Assembly (NCBI RefSeq): GCF_014145675.1
Contig: NZ_JACGZW010000009.1
Coordinates: forward strand, 310,001-374,000
Source of the DNA: Amycolatopsis dendrobii
GTDB taxonomy: Bacteria; Actinomycetota; Actinomycetes; Mycobacteriales; Pseudonocardiaceae
Reading direction: 5' to 3'
DNA: 64,000 nucleotides
Positions 1 through 7,689 of this stretch are shown here, piece after piece. The first letter of the stretch is position 1; each line of letters opens with the position of its first letter. The notes below the pieces were generated by a model that ran no database searches, was not told where the DNA came from, and saw only the letters and a program-made list of their open reading frames with translations. A program made the position numbers and the translations under genes.

Positions 1-317
1 GCCGCGGACGGGGCGACCGGTTCTTTCAGCTGCGGAATGGAGGCAGAGGTGTCGAAGACCCGCACCATCAGTTCGCCGTGCTCGAGCCGGAGCTCCAGCC
101 GGTCCGGCCGGTCGCCGTGCTCGAAGGCGTTGGTGACCAGCTCGGAGGTCGCCAGCAGCACGTCGTCGCGCACCTGGGCGGGAACGTCGAGCTGGGCGAG
201 CGCGGCGCGAACCTGGGCTCGCGCGATGGCGGGCGCGGTGACGTCGTCCGGAAGCTCCAGCAGCACGGTGGCGGCAGTCGCCCCGGTGCTCCTGGTCGGC
301 ATCCTCGACGTCGTCAT
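1..317 (-). CDS. ATP-binding regulator of anti-sigma type (HATPase_c_2), 3' end cut by window
   Basis: The reverse strand reads 105 codons from an ATG at 317 without a stop before the window edge. A typical Bergerat-fold N box, SELVTNAFEHG, lies at about residues 56-66, as in RsbW/SpoIIAB-like anti-sigma kinases and the stand-alone HATPases of actinobacteria. A GGGAGGTG ribosome site precedes the ATG. It lies 64 bp downstream of the sigma-factor stop on the same strand, so it probably belongs to the same stress operon. A role in partner switching is inferred from family and position. The C-terminal G-box part is outside the window. Confidence 0.8.
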   Translation of the reverse strand, partial: MTTSRMPTRSTGATAATVLLELPDDVTAPAIARAQVRAALAQLDVPAQVRDDVLLATSELVTNAFEHGDRPDRLELRLEHGELMVRVFDTSASIPQLKEPVAPSA

Positions 318-381
318 GGCTTCTGCACCTCCCGGCCGCTGTGCTCGCATGTGGTGTTTACCCAACCCGGCCGAAAGCGAA

Positions 382-1158
382 TCAGGTGCCCTCGGTGATG
401 TCAGTCTCGGCCAGTCCGGTACGGAGCTTTTTCAGCGTCGCCGCGAGCAGCCGCGACACCTGCATCTGGGAAACCCCGACGCGGCGCGCGATGTCCGACT
501 GGCTCATCCCGGATCCGAACCGCAGCGCCACGATCTTGCGTTCGCGCTCGGGCAAACTGTCCAGCATCGGCCGCAGCGCCTCGCGCAGTTCCGCCTGGCC
601 GAGGTTGGCGTCCGGCGCGCCGAAGCGCGTGTGCGCGGAGTTCTCCAGCAGGTTGTCCAGCGAGGCCCCGTACCGCCCTTGACCGGCCCGCAGGCCCTCG
701 TAGACGTCCTCGATCGGCACGCCGAGATGCCGCGCGATCTCACTGGGCTTCGGCGCGCGCGAAAGCCGCACGGTCAGTTCCTCGCGGGCGGCCGAGATCG
801 TCGCGTTGAGTTCCTTGAGCCGCCTCGGCACCCGGACCGACCAGCTGTTGTCGCGGAAGTGGTGGCGCAGTTCGCCGGAGATCGTCGGCACCGCGAAGGC
901 CAGGAAATCGGTGCCCTGCTCGGGGTCGTAGCGGTCCACCGCGTGGATCAGGCCGACGGTCGCGATCTGCACGAGGTCGTCCATCGCCTCGTCGCGGTTG
1001 CGGAACTTCCGGGCGAGGTTGCGCGCCAGTTCGAGATGCTCGCGCACCAGCCGGTCCCGGATCTCCTCGCGGCGGGGCGCGTGCTCGGGCAGCTGCGTCA
1101 GCTCGTGGAACAGTGCTGCCACGTCGGTGGGCTTGTCGCCGCCGGCGGGGTTCGTCAC
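382..1158 (-). CDS. sigF: Sigma-B/F/G family RNA polymerase sigma factor
   Basis: A 258-residue alternative sigma factor of the general-stress group. Region 2 (about residues 35-110) holds the core-binding helix with AMDDLVQIATVGLIHAVDRYD. Region 3 follows, and region 4 (about 200-250) has the helix-turn-helix GMSQSDIARRVGVSQMQVSR. Length fits SigF/SigB proteins (about 255-265 residues). The GTG start overlaps the stop of the upstream anti-sigma gene by 4 bp (GTGA), which suggests translational coupling and balanced synthesis of sigma and inhibitor. The name sigF is by family resemblance; sigma-B or sigma-G type relatives cannot be excluded. A sigma-F-type promoter in front of the operon suggests autoregulation. 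Confidence 0.9.
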   Translation of the reverse strand: MTNPAGGDKPTDVAALFHELTQLPEHAPRREEIRDRLVREHLELARNLARKFRNRDEAMDDLVQIATVGLIHAVDRYDPEQGTDFLAFAVPTISGELRHHFRDNSWSVRVPRRLKELNATISAAREELTVRLSRAPKPSEIARHLGVPIEDVYEGLRAGQGRYGASLDNLLENSAHTRFGAPDANLGQAELREALRPMLDSLPERERKIVALRFGSGMSQSDIARRVGVSQMQVSRLLAATLKKLRTGLAETDITEGT

Positions 1159-1571
1159 GAGCTGGCCGCCTCACTCTCCCGGACCAGTTGCACCCGGGAG
1201 AGGTACCGGCCGTTGGCCGGGGTCACGGTGCGCCGCGCGGAGGTCGCGAGCGCGGTCAGCAGCTGCCAGGACAGACCGGTCTCGTCGCCGTGGTCGGCGC
1301 GGTCGGAGACCACCGACACAGTGACCTCGATCCGGCCCTCCAGCCAGGAGAACACGCAGGTCAGCTTGCCGTCGGCGGCCGAGGGCAGCAGCATCGAACA
1401 GGCCTCGTCCACGGCCATCCGCAGATCCTCGACCGCGTCCAGGTCGAAGTCCTGGCGCATGGCGATGTCGGCGACGATGGTGCGCAGGGTGGGCACCACG
1501 TGCGGGATAGCCGCCGTCCGCACCTCGATGAGCTGTGCGTCCTCGCGCTCGAGCGGGGCGTTCTCCTCCAC
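1155..1571 (-). CDS. rsbW: Anti-sigma factor, RsbW/UsfX-like serine kinase
   Basis: The 138-residue product starts at a GTG at 1571, with a purine-rich GGAGAGAGGAC upstream. The open frame continues 5' to 1724, but that stretch has unnatural composition and overlaps the promoter. The N box is AVEDLRMAVDEACSMLL, and the C-terminal part (GLSWQLLTALA) matches the ATP-lid and end of the HATPase fold. In this family the protein binds the sigma factor and is released by an unphosphorylated STAS partner; the STAS gene at 2248-2601 is a candidate partner. It is the first gene of the leftward operon and is coupled to sigF by a 4-bp overlap. Confidence 0.85.
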   Translation of the reverse strand: MEENAPLEREDAQLIEVRTAAIPHVVPTLRTIVADIAMRQDFDLDAVEDLRMAVDEACSMLLPSAADGKLTCVFSWLEGRIEVTVSVVSDRADHGDETGLSWQLLTALATSARRTVTPANGRYLSRVQLVRESEAASS

Positions 1572-1624
1572 GTGCTGTCCTCTCTCCGGCGTGCCACGCC
1601 AGTCTTTCGTGCCCGATCTGCCAC

Positions 1625-1680
1625 ATGCCCGGGGGGTGAGCAAACCAAACCCGGGTTTGACCGCCGCGACCGGCGGGCAT
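1625..1680. promoter_or_regulatory. Symmetric divergent sigma-F-type promoters on a 14-bp palindrome
   Basis: The palindrome CAAACCCGGGTTTG (1646-1659) supplies a GTTT -35 element to each strand. Rightward: GTTT at 1655-1658, 16 bp spacer, GGGCAT at 1675-1680, towards whiD. Leftward: GTTT (AAAC at 1647-1650 on +), 16 bp spacer, GGGCAT (ATGCCC at 1625-1630), towards rsbW-sigF. Both match the GTTT-N15-17-GGGTAT pattern of sigma-F/sigma-B promoters with the same single deviation in the -10. The mirror symmetry is seen directly; promoter activity is inference. Confidence 0.6.
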
Positions 1681-1722
1681 GTAGCCGTCGAGTGTGCTGA
1701 TCCCGGGAAAGGTGGGGACGAC

Positions 1723-2028
1723 ATGGCTGACGTGAGCCGACTGCCGAACGTGGTGGCCGAGGAGTGGGAGTGGCAGCTTCAAGGCTCGTGCCGCGGCGCG
1801 GACAGCAGCCTGTTCTTCCATACCGACAATGAGCGCGGTTCCGCGCGCGAGCGCCGCGAGTCCCGGGCCAAGGCGATCTGCCACACCTGCCCGGTGCTGG
1901 CCCAGTGCCGCAAGCACGCGATGACCGTCGAAGAGCCGTACGGAATCTGGGGCGGGCTCGGCGAGATCGAGCGCCGCGAGCTGTTCATGCGCGAACGGCG
2001 AGCGAAGCGCAAGACGGTGTCCGCCTGA
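1723..2028 (+). CDS. whiD: WhiB-family iron-sulfur regulator (WhiB3/WhiD type)
   Basis: A 101-residue redox-sensing transcription factor. Four cysteines in the pattern C-X(n)-CxxC-x5-C (SCRGAD, ICHTCPVLAQC) would bind a 4Fe-4S cluster. GIWGG is the beta-turn, followed by a basic tail ending RRAKRKT. The N-terminal block EWEWQLQGSCRGADSSLFF is the hallmark of WhiB3 (Mycobacterium) and WhiD (Streptomyces), and separates it from WhiB1, WhiB2 and WhiB7. A longer in-frame ORF exists upstream but crosses the divergent sigF operon; the ATG at 1723 lies 11 bp after a GGTGGGG site. It is probably transcribed from the rightward sigma-F-type promoter, which would place it in the sigF stress regulon. Confidence 0.92.
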   Translation: MADVSRLPNVVAEEWEWQLQGSCRGADSSLFFHTDNERGSARERRESRAKAICHTCPVLAQCRKHAMTVEEPYGIWGGLGEIERRELFMRERRAKRKTVSA

Positions 2029-2037
2029 GCCGACCGA

Positions 2038-2073
2038 CCCCGCGACCCGCGCGCCCACCTGCGGTGCGCGGGG
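2038..2073 (+). terminator. Possible terminator after whiD
   Basis: CCCCGCG (2038-2044) pairs with CGCGGGG (2067-2073) 10 bp after the whiD stop. The loop is long and there is no T-run, so this is only a weak candidate. Confidence 0.35.
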
Positions 2074-2247
2074 TGCTGTGCGTCCGCCGGTCGAGAGCGC
2101 GCCAAGGTGTAGCCATGTGCCGACGCGGACTCAGTCACCCACTGGGTTAGGGTTGAGTCTCCAGATGCTTGGGACCGTGACACGGTTGCCTCTTGAGACA
2201 ACAGGCGCGTACCGGCGCAGGAGCAGCGCCTGACGAGGAGAAACTGC

Positions 2248-2601
2248 ATGCCCGCAGCCGACCAGAACGCCACTCCGCCCGGATTCGGCATCACGCTGGA
2301 CACCGCGGCCGCCGAGCCGAGGGTCGTGGTCACGGGTGAGCTCGATCTGCTCACCAGCCCGCAGCTGCAGGAAGCTCTTGCCGGATTGATCGCGGACAAG
2401 AATTCCCGTCGCGTGGTGGCCGACCTCACCGGGGTGACCTTCTTCGACTCATCGGCGCTGAACGTCGTCCTGCACGCCCAGCGGCAGGCCGGGGAACAGG
2501 ACGTCGAACTCGAGGTCGTGCCGAGCCCGGCGGTCAGCCGGGTGATCGAGCTCACCGGCGTGGCCGAACACCTGAGCGTGTCGGAGGAACCTCCGGCCTG
2601 A
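2248..2601 (+). CDS. STAS-domain anti-anti-sigma factor
   Basis: The 117-residue protein is a single STAS domain. Strands around VVVTGELDLLTS are followed by the phosphorylation loop FFDSSALNVVL at about residues 73-83, where the first Ser after Asp is the usual target of the anti-sigma kinase. In this family the unphosphorylated form binds the RsbW-type kinase and frees the sigma factor. A strong GAGGAG site sits 8 bp before the ATG. It stands alone 220 bp after whiD, 0.7 kb from the rsbW-sigF operon, so it is a reasonable partner for that switch; the pairing is inference. Confidence 0.88.
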   Translation: MPAADQNATPPGFGITLDTAAAEPRVVVTGELDLLTSPQLQEALAGLIADKNSRRVVADLTGVTFFDSSALNVVLHAQRQAGEQDVELEVVPSPAVSRVIELTGVAEHLSVSEEPPA

Positions 2602-2652
2602 TCTCCCGCTACGGTCGCTGAAAAATGGCCCGCGACCTGGGGGATAACCATC

Positions 2653-3441
2653 ATGATGGGGCGCACGCACGCCCTGACCGGCTGGTGCGCGGGCCTCGCC
2701 CTCGCGCCCGCGGTCGGCGTCGGCTCGGTGCATCAGGCGGTGGTCTTCGCGGCCACCACGGCCGGGTTCGCGCTGCTGCCGGACCTTGACCATCCCAGCG
2801 CCAGTGCGACCCGCCTGTTCGGCTGGCTGACCGGCGCGCTGTCGTGGCTGCTGCGCCGGGTGTCTGCAGCTGTATACGCCCTGACGAAGGGCCCCCGCGA
2901 CGAGAAGGTGACCGGCACGCACCGGCACCTGTCGCACACCCTCTTGTTCGCAGTCGCCCTCGGCGCGGCTACCTCCGCTGGCTGTACCGCCGGTGGAGCT
3001 TGGGCTGTGCTGGGCGTGTTGTTGTTCGGACTCCTGCTCGCCGTCGCGGCTCTGGGCGATTGGCTGCTGCTGCCCTATGGCGGCGCGGTGGCCTGGTGGT
3101 ACTTCACCGCGCCGGACGACCGGGTAGCCCAGCTGGCGGACATCTCCGGCTGGCTCGGCGTGGCGGTCGCGGCCGGCTGTTTCGTGCACTGCCTCGGCGA
3201 TTCGCTCACCGAGTCGGGCTGCCCGTTCCTGTTCCCGCTGCCGATCGCGGGGGAGACCTGGTACGAACTCCGCCCGCCGAAGCCGCTGCGGCTGCACACC
3301 GGGAAAAAGGTGGAGACGCGACTGGTGTTCCCGGTGTTCGTGCTGGTGGGGATCTTGCTGGTGCCGGGAGTATGGGACTGGGCGGTGGCCACGGTGGAGC
3401 ATTTGTTCACGCCACCGGCTTCGCAGACCGCGACTCAGTGA
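2653..3441 (+). CDS. DUF457/YdjM-type membrane-bound metal-dependent hydrolase
   Basis: A 262-residue membrane protein. It begins MGRTHALTGWCAG (an ATG also occurs one codon earlier) and has the family signature of a buried His near the N-terminus, the LLPDLDHP motif at about residues 42-49 and HRHLSHTLLFA at about 91-101. These His/Asp residues are the presumed metal ligands. Several hydrophobic segments occur (about residues 10-45, 93-155, 173-185, 229-250). The family is related to E. coli YdjM, described as a LexA-regulated inner-membrane protein; no substrate is known. It converges on the amine oxidase gene, the stops being 8 bp apart. Confidence 0.8.
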   Translation: MMGRTHALTGWCAGLALAPAVGVGSVHQAVVFAATTAGFALLPDLDHPSASATRLFGWLTGALSWLLRRVSAAVYALTKGPRDEKVTGTHRHLSHTLLFAVALGAATSAGCTAGGAWAVLGVLLFGLLLAVAALGDWLLLPYGGAVAWWYFTAPDDRVAQLADISGWLGVAVAAGCFVHCLGDSLTESGCPFLFPLPIAGETWYELRPPKPLRLHTGKKVETRLVFPVFVLVGILLVPGVWDWAVATVEHLFTPPASQTATQ

Positions 3442-3448
3442 GCCTCGC

Positions 3449-4789
3449 TCAACGCCGCAGGATCTCCTCCGCGACAGCGCTGCCGGACCGCACGGCGCCC
3501 TCCATATAGCCGTTCCACTCCACCGCGTACTCCGCACCCGCCCAGTGGATACGGCCGACTGGTGGCCGCAGCACGTCGCCGTAACTGGTCCACACTCCAG
3601 GGGCGAAGTGGGCGCCGTAACAGCCTCGGGTGAACTCCTCGGCGCTCCAGTCCTTCTCGACGTACGCAGTCGGTTCGGCGGCCCGCGGCCCTAGGTAGCG
3701 GACGAAGGAATCGAGCACGGCCTGGCGGCGCCGGTCGGGCGGAAGACGCTGCCAGCGGCGTGCCTCGCCGCCCTCGACGAAGCCCAGGAGGACGCCGATT
3801 TCGCCGCCCGGCGGGGAAACGTCGAAGGTGACCTTGACCGGACCGTTGTCGGAGGCGACCTGCCCGTTGAGTCCCTGTTCGCGCCAGAAGGGCGTGGGGT
3901 ACGAGGCGAACGTCTTGGTGACCGTCCCGGCTGGCAGCTTCTGCGTCAGCTGGTCGCGCCAGGCGGGCAGTACCGGGTCGTACCGCAGCCGTCCGGCGAG
4001 CGTCGGCGGGAGGGCGATGACGACCCGGTCGCCGGTGAAGGTTTGCCCAGCGCGGGTGGTGACCGTGATCCCGGCCTGGTCGTGGGCCACCGACGCGACT
4101 GGTGTCGACAGCCTGACGTCGAGCCCGTCGGAGAGTCGTTGTGCCACCAGGACGGAGCCGCCGACGACGCGGTCCTGCTGCGCGCCGCGGTCGACGGCGA
4201 GGAGGGTTTCCAGGTCCGCGTTGCTGACTGCGTAGAACAGCGCATGCAGCAGGGAAAGATCGCTGGCGTCGGCGGCGAAGACGGCTTCGGTCGCGACCCG
4301 GAAGTAGGCGCGTCCGCTCGGGGTGTGCAGATTGCGCCGGACCCAGGTCTCGAAGGTTTGGCTGTCGAGCAGGCGCGCCTTCGGATGCGCCCACGGCTGC
4401 TTCGGGTCGATGCCGCGGGCGAGCCTGCCGAAGCGGGTCAAGCCCTGGGCGAGGTCGGCGAGCGCGACCGGATTGAGCCGTGGCACGGCGCCCTTGGCTC
4501 CGTCGACGAGGGTGCGCCTGCCGCCGAGCTGGACGAGCGTTTTGCCTTCGTCGTTCCAGGTGCGGAAAGTCGCCAGGCCGAGTTCGCCGACGAGCCCGTG
4601 CATCCTGGTGTGGCCCTCGCCGATCCAGGTGCCGCCGAGTTCGATCGGGTGTCCCTCGATTTCGCCGCCCTCGGTCCGCCCGCCGACCCGGTCACGAGCT
4701 TCGAGGACGACTGTCTCGGCTCCCGCCGCCTTGAGTTCCCGTGCGGCGGAGAGTCCCGCCAGTCCCGCGCCGACGACCACGACCTGCAT
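3449..4789 (-). CDS. Flavin-dependent monoamine oxidase
   Basis: A 446-residue FAD amine oxidase. The N-terminus VVVVGAGLAGLSAARELKAAG is the dinucleotide-binding GxGxxG fold, followed by the ADP-binding motif VLEARDRVGGRT and IELGGTWIG. Near the C-terminus GRIHWAGAEYAVEWNGYMEGA is the FAD-contacting region of monoamine oxidases; the usual cysteine that carries FAD covalently in mammalian MAO is not in the expected position, so FAD is probably bound non-covalently. Substrates would be primary or secondary amines; the exact one is unknown. It is divergent from a TetR gene, with two TetR-type operators between them, and is very probably controlled by that repressor. Confidence 0.9.
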   Translation of the reverse strand: MQVVVVGAGLAGLSAARELKAAGAETVVLEARDRVGGRTEGGEIEGHPIELGGTWIGEGHTRMHGLVGELGLATFRTWNDEGKTLVQLGGRRTLVDGAKGAVPRLNPVALADLAQGLTRFGRLARGIDPKQPWAHPKARLLDSQTFETWVRRNLHTPSGRAYFRVATEAVFAADASDLSLLHALFYAVSNADLETLLAVDRGAQQDRVVGGSVLVAQRLSDGLDVRLSTPVASVAHDQAGITVTTRAGQTFTGDRVVIALPPTLAGRLRYDPVLPAWRDQLTQKLPAGTVTKTFASYPTPFWREQGLNGQVASDNGPVKVTFDVSPPGGEIGVLLGFVEGGEARRWQRLPPDRRRQAVLDSFVRYLGPRAAEPTAYVEKDWSAEEFTRGCYGAHFAPGVWTSYGDVLRPPVGRIHWAGAEYAVEWNGYMEGAVRSGSAVAEEILRR

Positions 4790-4814
4790 GGCTTGCTCCC
4801 TCGCGTTCCGGAGA

Positions 4815-4903
4815 TTCGGTCAACTGACCGATTCGGTGCAGCCTAAGGAGCGCCGCCGCGGCTGGCAAGGATTCGTGGCAAGATTTCGGTCGACTGACCG
4901 AAA
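4815..4903. promoter_or_regulatory. Two matching TetR-type operators
   Basis: TTCGGTC-N4-GACCGA occurs twice between the divergent amine oxidase and TetR genes: 4815-4831 (spacer AACT) and 4884-4903 (spacer GACT, arms extended to TTTCGGTC/GACCGAAA). The centres are 70 bp apart. The second copy ends 9 bp before the TetR ATG and overlaps its ribosome site, which points to autorepression. Confidence 0.7.
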
Positions 4904-4912
4904 GGGGTGGCC

Positions 4913-5509
4913 ATGCCGTACGTCGAGGCCGCGGTACGCCGGACCCAGTTCATCGCGGCCGCCCGCACCGCGCTGGCCGCGCACGGCGTCGCCAAGACTT
5001 CGCTGCGCGTCGTGGCCGCGCAGGCGGACGTCCCGCTGGCCACCATGCAGTACGTCTTCCCGTCCAAGGAGAAGCTGCTCCGGGCCGTGATCGAGGACGT
5101 CGTCGACGAGATCGCCGGCGTTCTCCAGGTCTCGGCTGCCACCGGCCAAGGCCTGGCGAACGCGATCCGGCAAGGACTCGACACCTTCTGGGGCAAGCTC
5201 GTCGAGGGCGGGCGCGAACTGCAGTTGCTGCAGTACGAACTCACCATGTACGCCCTGCGCACCTCTGGCCACGAAGAACTCGCTCGGCTCCAGTACCGGC
5301 GCTATGCCGACGTCGTCGCTCAGTGGTGCCGGGAAGCCGCTGAGCAGGCGGGCGAGACTGCCGCCGTTTCCTTCGACCACCTCGCGCGCATGATCGTCGC
5401 CGGAGTGGACGGGCTGATCCTGCAGTACGTCTGCGACCCCGACGACGCGCGGGCGAGGGAGGGGCGCGAGGCGTTGGCGGACATGGCGATCGGGCTGGCG
5501 AGGGGCTGA
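4913..5509 (+). CDS. TetR-family regulator of the amine oxidase
   Basis: The N-terminal helix-turn-helix (about residues 25-45: SLRVVAAQADVPLATMQYVF, then PSKEKLL) is typical of TetR proteins. The rest is an all-helical ligand domain with GVDGLILQYV near the end. The ATG at 4913 is chosen over the in-frame GTG at 4907 because AAAGGGG lies 6 bp upstream of the ATG. Length is 198 residues. Two identical-type operators in the divergent promoter region suggest it controls itself and the amine oxidase, with an amine or aldehyde as a likely but unproven ligand. Confidence 0.85.
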   Translation: MPYVEAAVRRTQFIAAARTALAAHGVAKTSLRVVAAQADVPLATMQYVFPSKEKLLRAVIEDVVDEIAGVLQVSAATGQGLANAIRQGLDTFWGKLVEGGRELQLLQYELTMYALRTSGHEELARLQYRRYADVVAQWCREAAEQAGETAAVSFDHLARMIVAGVDGLILQYVCDPDDARAREGREALADMAIGLARG

Positions 5510-5515
5510 CGCCGA

Positions 5516-6286
5516 TTACTCCTCGAACGTAGGTGCGCCCGAGTAGTCGCGGGAGTGCACGATCCGACCGTCCCGCGCCGTCATGACCATCGCGTACGTC
5601 GACACATACGGCTTGCCCTCGTACTCCCCGTGCAGGTCGTACTCCGCCACCAGCACCTCCGGATCGCTGGTCTCGTGCACCACGACCCGATCCGCCTTGG
5701 TGATCCGGCGGCGCTCTCCGGCCTCGTGAAAGCGTTTGCGCAACTCCTCCCGGTCGCGCGTCACCTTCGGCACTCCGGCCGGCGCGAACGGGATTTCGAT
5801 CACGACGTCGTCGGAGTACAGGTCGGCGAGATCGTCCCAGCGGTTGTCGACAGCCGCGTCGAGGAAGCGCTGGAAGACCTCCTTCGTCCCGTGCAGTGCG
5901 GTTGCTGCGCCGTTGTTCGGGTAGTCGCGGTACCGGGCGACCTGGCCGTCCCGCACGGTCAGCAGTCCGGCGGACGACGGGAGCCGGTAGCTGTGCCCGG
6001 TGTGCGGGTTGCGGCCCTCGGCGACGAGTTCGACAGCGAATCCGTCCGCGGTTTCCGTCGTGGTGACCTCGACTTTCTCCAGGCCGATCCGGGCCGCGAC
6101 GGCGCTGCCCGCGCCGAGTGTGGCCAGTACCGCGTCCCGGCCGGCGGAGCGGTGGCCGGTGAACGGGATTTCGTAGACGGCGTCCTCGGCGAGAACGCCG
6201 GCGAGCTGCGCGGCGTCGAAGGCGCGCAGTGCGTTCGCGACGATCTCGGCTACTTCGGACACGGTGCGGGGCATCAGAAACCTCAT
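5516..6286 (-). CDS. Two-domain SnoaL-like (NTF2-fold) protein
   Basis: The 256-residue protein consists of two tandem NTF2/SnoaL-like domains of about 120 residues. The first contains LAEDAVYEIPFTGHRSAGRDAV and the second LYSDDVVIEIPFAPAG, the repeated [D]xVxxEIPF core of the fold. Such proteins act as small cyclases, isomerases or PhzA/B-like binding proteins; the reaction here is unknown. The start may be the ATG at 6286 or the internal ATG at 6274 (MPRTV). It is divergent from the TetR gene at 6458, which may regulate it. Confidence 0.75.
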   Translation of the reverse strand: MRFLMPRTVSEVAEIVANALRAFDAAQLAGVLAEDAVYEIPFTGHRSAGRDAVLATLGAGSAVAARIGLEKVEVTTTETADGFAVELVAEGRNPHTGHSYRLPSSAGLLTVRDGQVARYRDYPNNGAATALHGTKEVFQRFLDAAVDNRWDDLADLYSDDVVIEIPFAPAGVPKVTRDREELRKRFHEAGERRRITKADRVVVHETSDPEVLVAEYDLHGEYEGKPYVSTYAMVMTARDGRIVHSRDYSGAPTFEE

Positions 6287-6335
6287 TAGGGAAGAGAGGG
6301 GGATAATCGGAACGGGGCACCCGCTTACGAAGATA

Positions 6336-6351
6336 CGGAGTTGTCACTCCG
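6336..6351. promoter_or_regulatory. Inverted repeat, candidate operator
   Basis: CGGAGT-TGTC-ACTCCG is an exact 6-bp-arm inverted repeat in the divergent region between the SnoaL-like gene and the TetR gene, about 50 bp from the SnoaL-like start. It is the only clear palindrome in that gap. Confidence 0.45.
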
Positions 6352-6457
6352 GTTGTCAACGACGGCCTGGAGATCTGAGACACGGTCAGAAGCGGCGGAG
6401 ATCGTTCCAAGGAAGAATCGGACGACCGCACCACTTTGAGATCAGAGGAGATAGCCG

Positions 6458-7003
6458 GTGGAGAAGCCTGCGCTCCGCGCGGACGCGCGCCGGAACCGCG
6501 CCCGTGTGCTGGCTGCCGCCGAAGCAGCGTTCGCCGTCGACGGGCTCTCGGTGCCCCTCGACGACATCGCGCGGCTGGCTGGCGTCGGCGCGGGCACTGT
6601 CTATCGTCATTTCCCCAGCAAGGAAGCGCTGTTCCAGGCCGTCGTCGTGGAGCGGCTGGAGCAGTACGGCGTTGAGGCGCAGGAGCTGATCGACTCCGAC
6701 GCGCCAGGCGAAGCGTTCTACGACTACTTCACGCGCGTCATCGAGCAGGCGTCGCGTAACCGTGCGATCTGCGAAGCGCTCGGTGAGACAAGCGGTTCTG
6801 CGTACAAGGCCGAAGCGGCGGAGCGGTTTCGCGTGAACCTCACGGCGCTTCTGGAACGCGCGCAAGCCGCGGGCACTGTACGCACAGACATCGACGGCGA
6901 AGACCTGCGCGCGCTCATTGTCGGCGCGCTCGCGGTAGAGCGGTTTACGCCGGACAGCCGGCACCTGGTGCGCGTACTGCTGGACGGTCTGCGCAAGGTC
7001 TAG
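6458..7003 (+). CDS. TetR-family transcriptional regulator
   Basis: The 181-residue protein has the TetR helix-turn-helix PLDDIARLAGVGAGTVYRHFPSKEALF (about residues 31-57) and a C-terminal domain of the TetR_C type seen in many actinobacterial repressors. The GTG at 6458 follows GAGGAG by 7 bp. Its 3' end overlaps that of the convergent XRE-cupin gene by 4 bp. It probably controls the divergent SnoaL-like gene; the palindrome at 6336-6351 is the candidate site. Confidence 0.85.
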   Translation: MEKPALRADARRNRARVLAAAEAAFAVDGLSVPLDDIARLAGVGAGTVYRHFPSKEALFQAVVVERLEQYGVEAQELIDSDAPGEAFYDYFTRVIEQASRNRAICEALGETSGSAYKAEAAERFRVNLTALLERAQAAGTVRTDIDGEDLRALIVGALAVERFTPDSRHLVRVLLDGLRKV

Positions 7004-7578
7004 CGGCGACCGGTGCGCAGGTGGATGCGTTCGCCGGACTTGCTGAAGAGGCTGAGGATTTCGACGTCGCCCTTGCCCGCGGCGCCGAACCAGTGCGGGA
7101 TGTGACAGTCGAACTCGGCCGCTTCGCCGTTTCCCATGATGAAGTCGTGCTCGCTCAGGCGAACGCGTAGGCGTCCGCGAAGAACGTAGAGCCATTCGTG
7201 CCCGTCGTGGGTACGCAGGTGAGGCTCTTCGTCGTGCGCCGGGATGACCTGTTTGTAGGCGCGGATTTCCCCCTGGTGCCGGGACAACGCGATCAGCACG
7301 CGCCCGTCCTTCTTGGCGGGCTGCTGGGGCACGCGCGGGTCGACGATCCGCGGCGCGGCGACGATCTCGTCGAACGGGACGCCCAGCGCCGCGGTGATCG
7401 GCAGCAGCAGTTCGAGACTCGGCTTGCGCTGCCCGGATTCCAGCCGGGACAACGTGCTGGTCGAGATGCCGGTGGCCCGCGCGAGGTCGGCGAGGCTGAC
7501 GCCCTGCTTGTCTCGCGCCTGCCGAAGCCGGGGCGCGATCTGCTCGAGCACGCTGTCGACGGTGGGGTGGTCGCTCAT
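7000..7578 (-). CDS. XRE-family regulator with C-terminal cupin domain
   Basis: A 192-residue protein with an N-terminal helix-turn-helix (residues about 15-70, VSLADLARATGISTSTLSRLESG) fused to a cupin barrel (about 110-185, PHLRTHDGHEWLYVLRGRLRVRL and DCHIPHWFG). This architecture is a common class of small-molecule-sensing repressors. It is divergent from the MFS exporter gene at 7690 with a 111-bp gap, so it is the likely regulator of that exporter. His and Glu in HxHDGHEW could bind a metal in the cupin, although many regulators of this class lack a metal. Confidence 0.88.
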   Translation of the reverse strand: MSDHPTVDSVLEQIAPRLRQARDKQGVSLADLARATGISTSTLSRLESGQRKPSLELLLPITAALGVPFDEIVAAPRIVDPRVPQQPAKKDGRVLIALSRHQGEIRAYKQVIPAHDEEPHLRTHDGHEWLYVLRGRLRVRLSEHDFIMGNGEAAEFDCHIPHWFGAAGKGDVEILSLFSKSGERIHLRTGRR

Positions 7579-7689
7579 GCGGCGCAGTCAACCAATGCGT
7601 CCCGGAAACGGCAACGTTTCTTGCCGCTTTCGCGTGCGGCTTCCGATGCTGGTCGCAGGGGTCCCCAAAACCACGGAGGCGAAGCGTTG

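Noticed and set aside
37..1722. Long rightward open frame over the sigF operon
   Set aside because: It is antisense to well-supported genes and has Arg/Ser-rich composition; only its last part, from the ATG at 1723, is the real WhiB gene.
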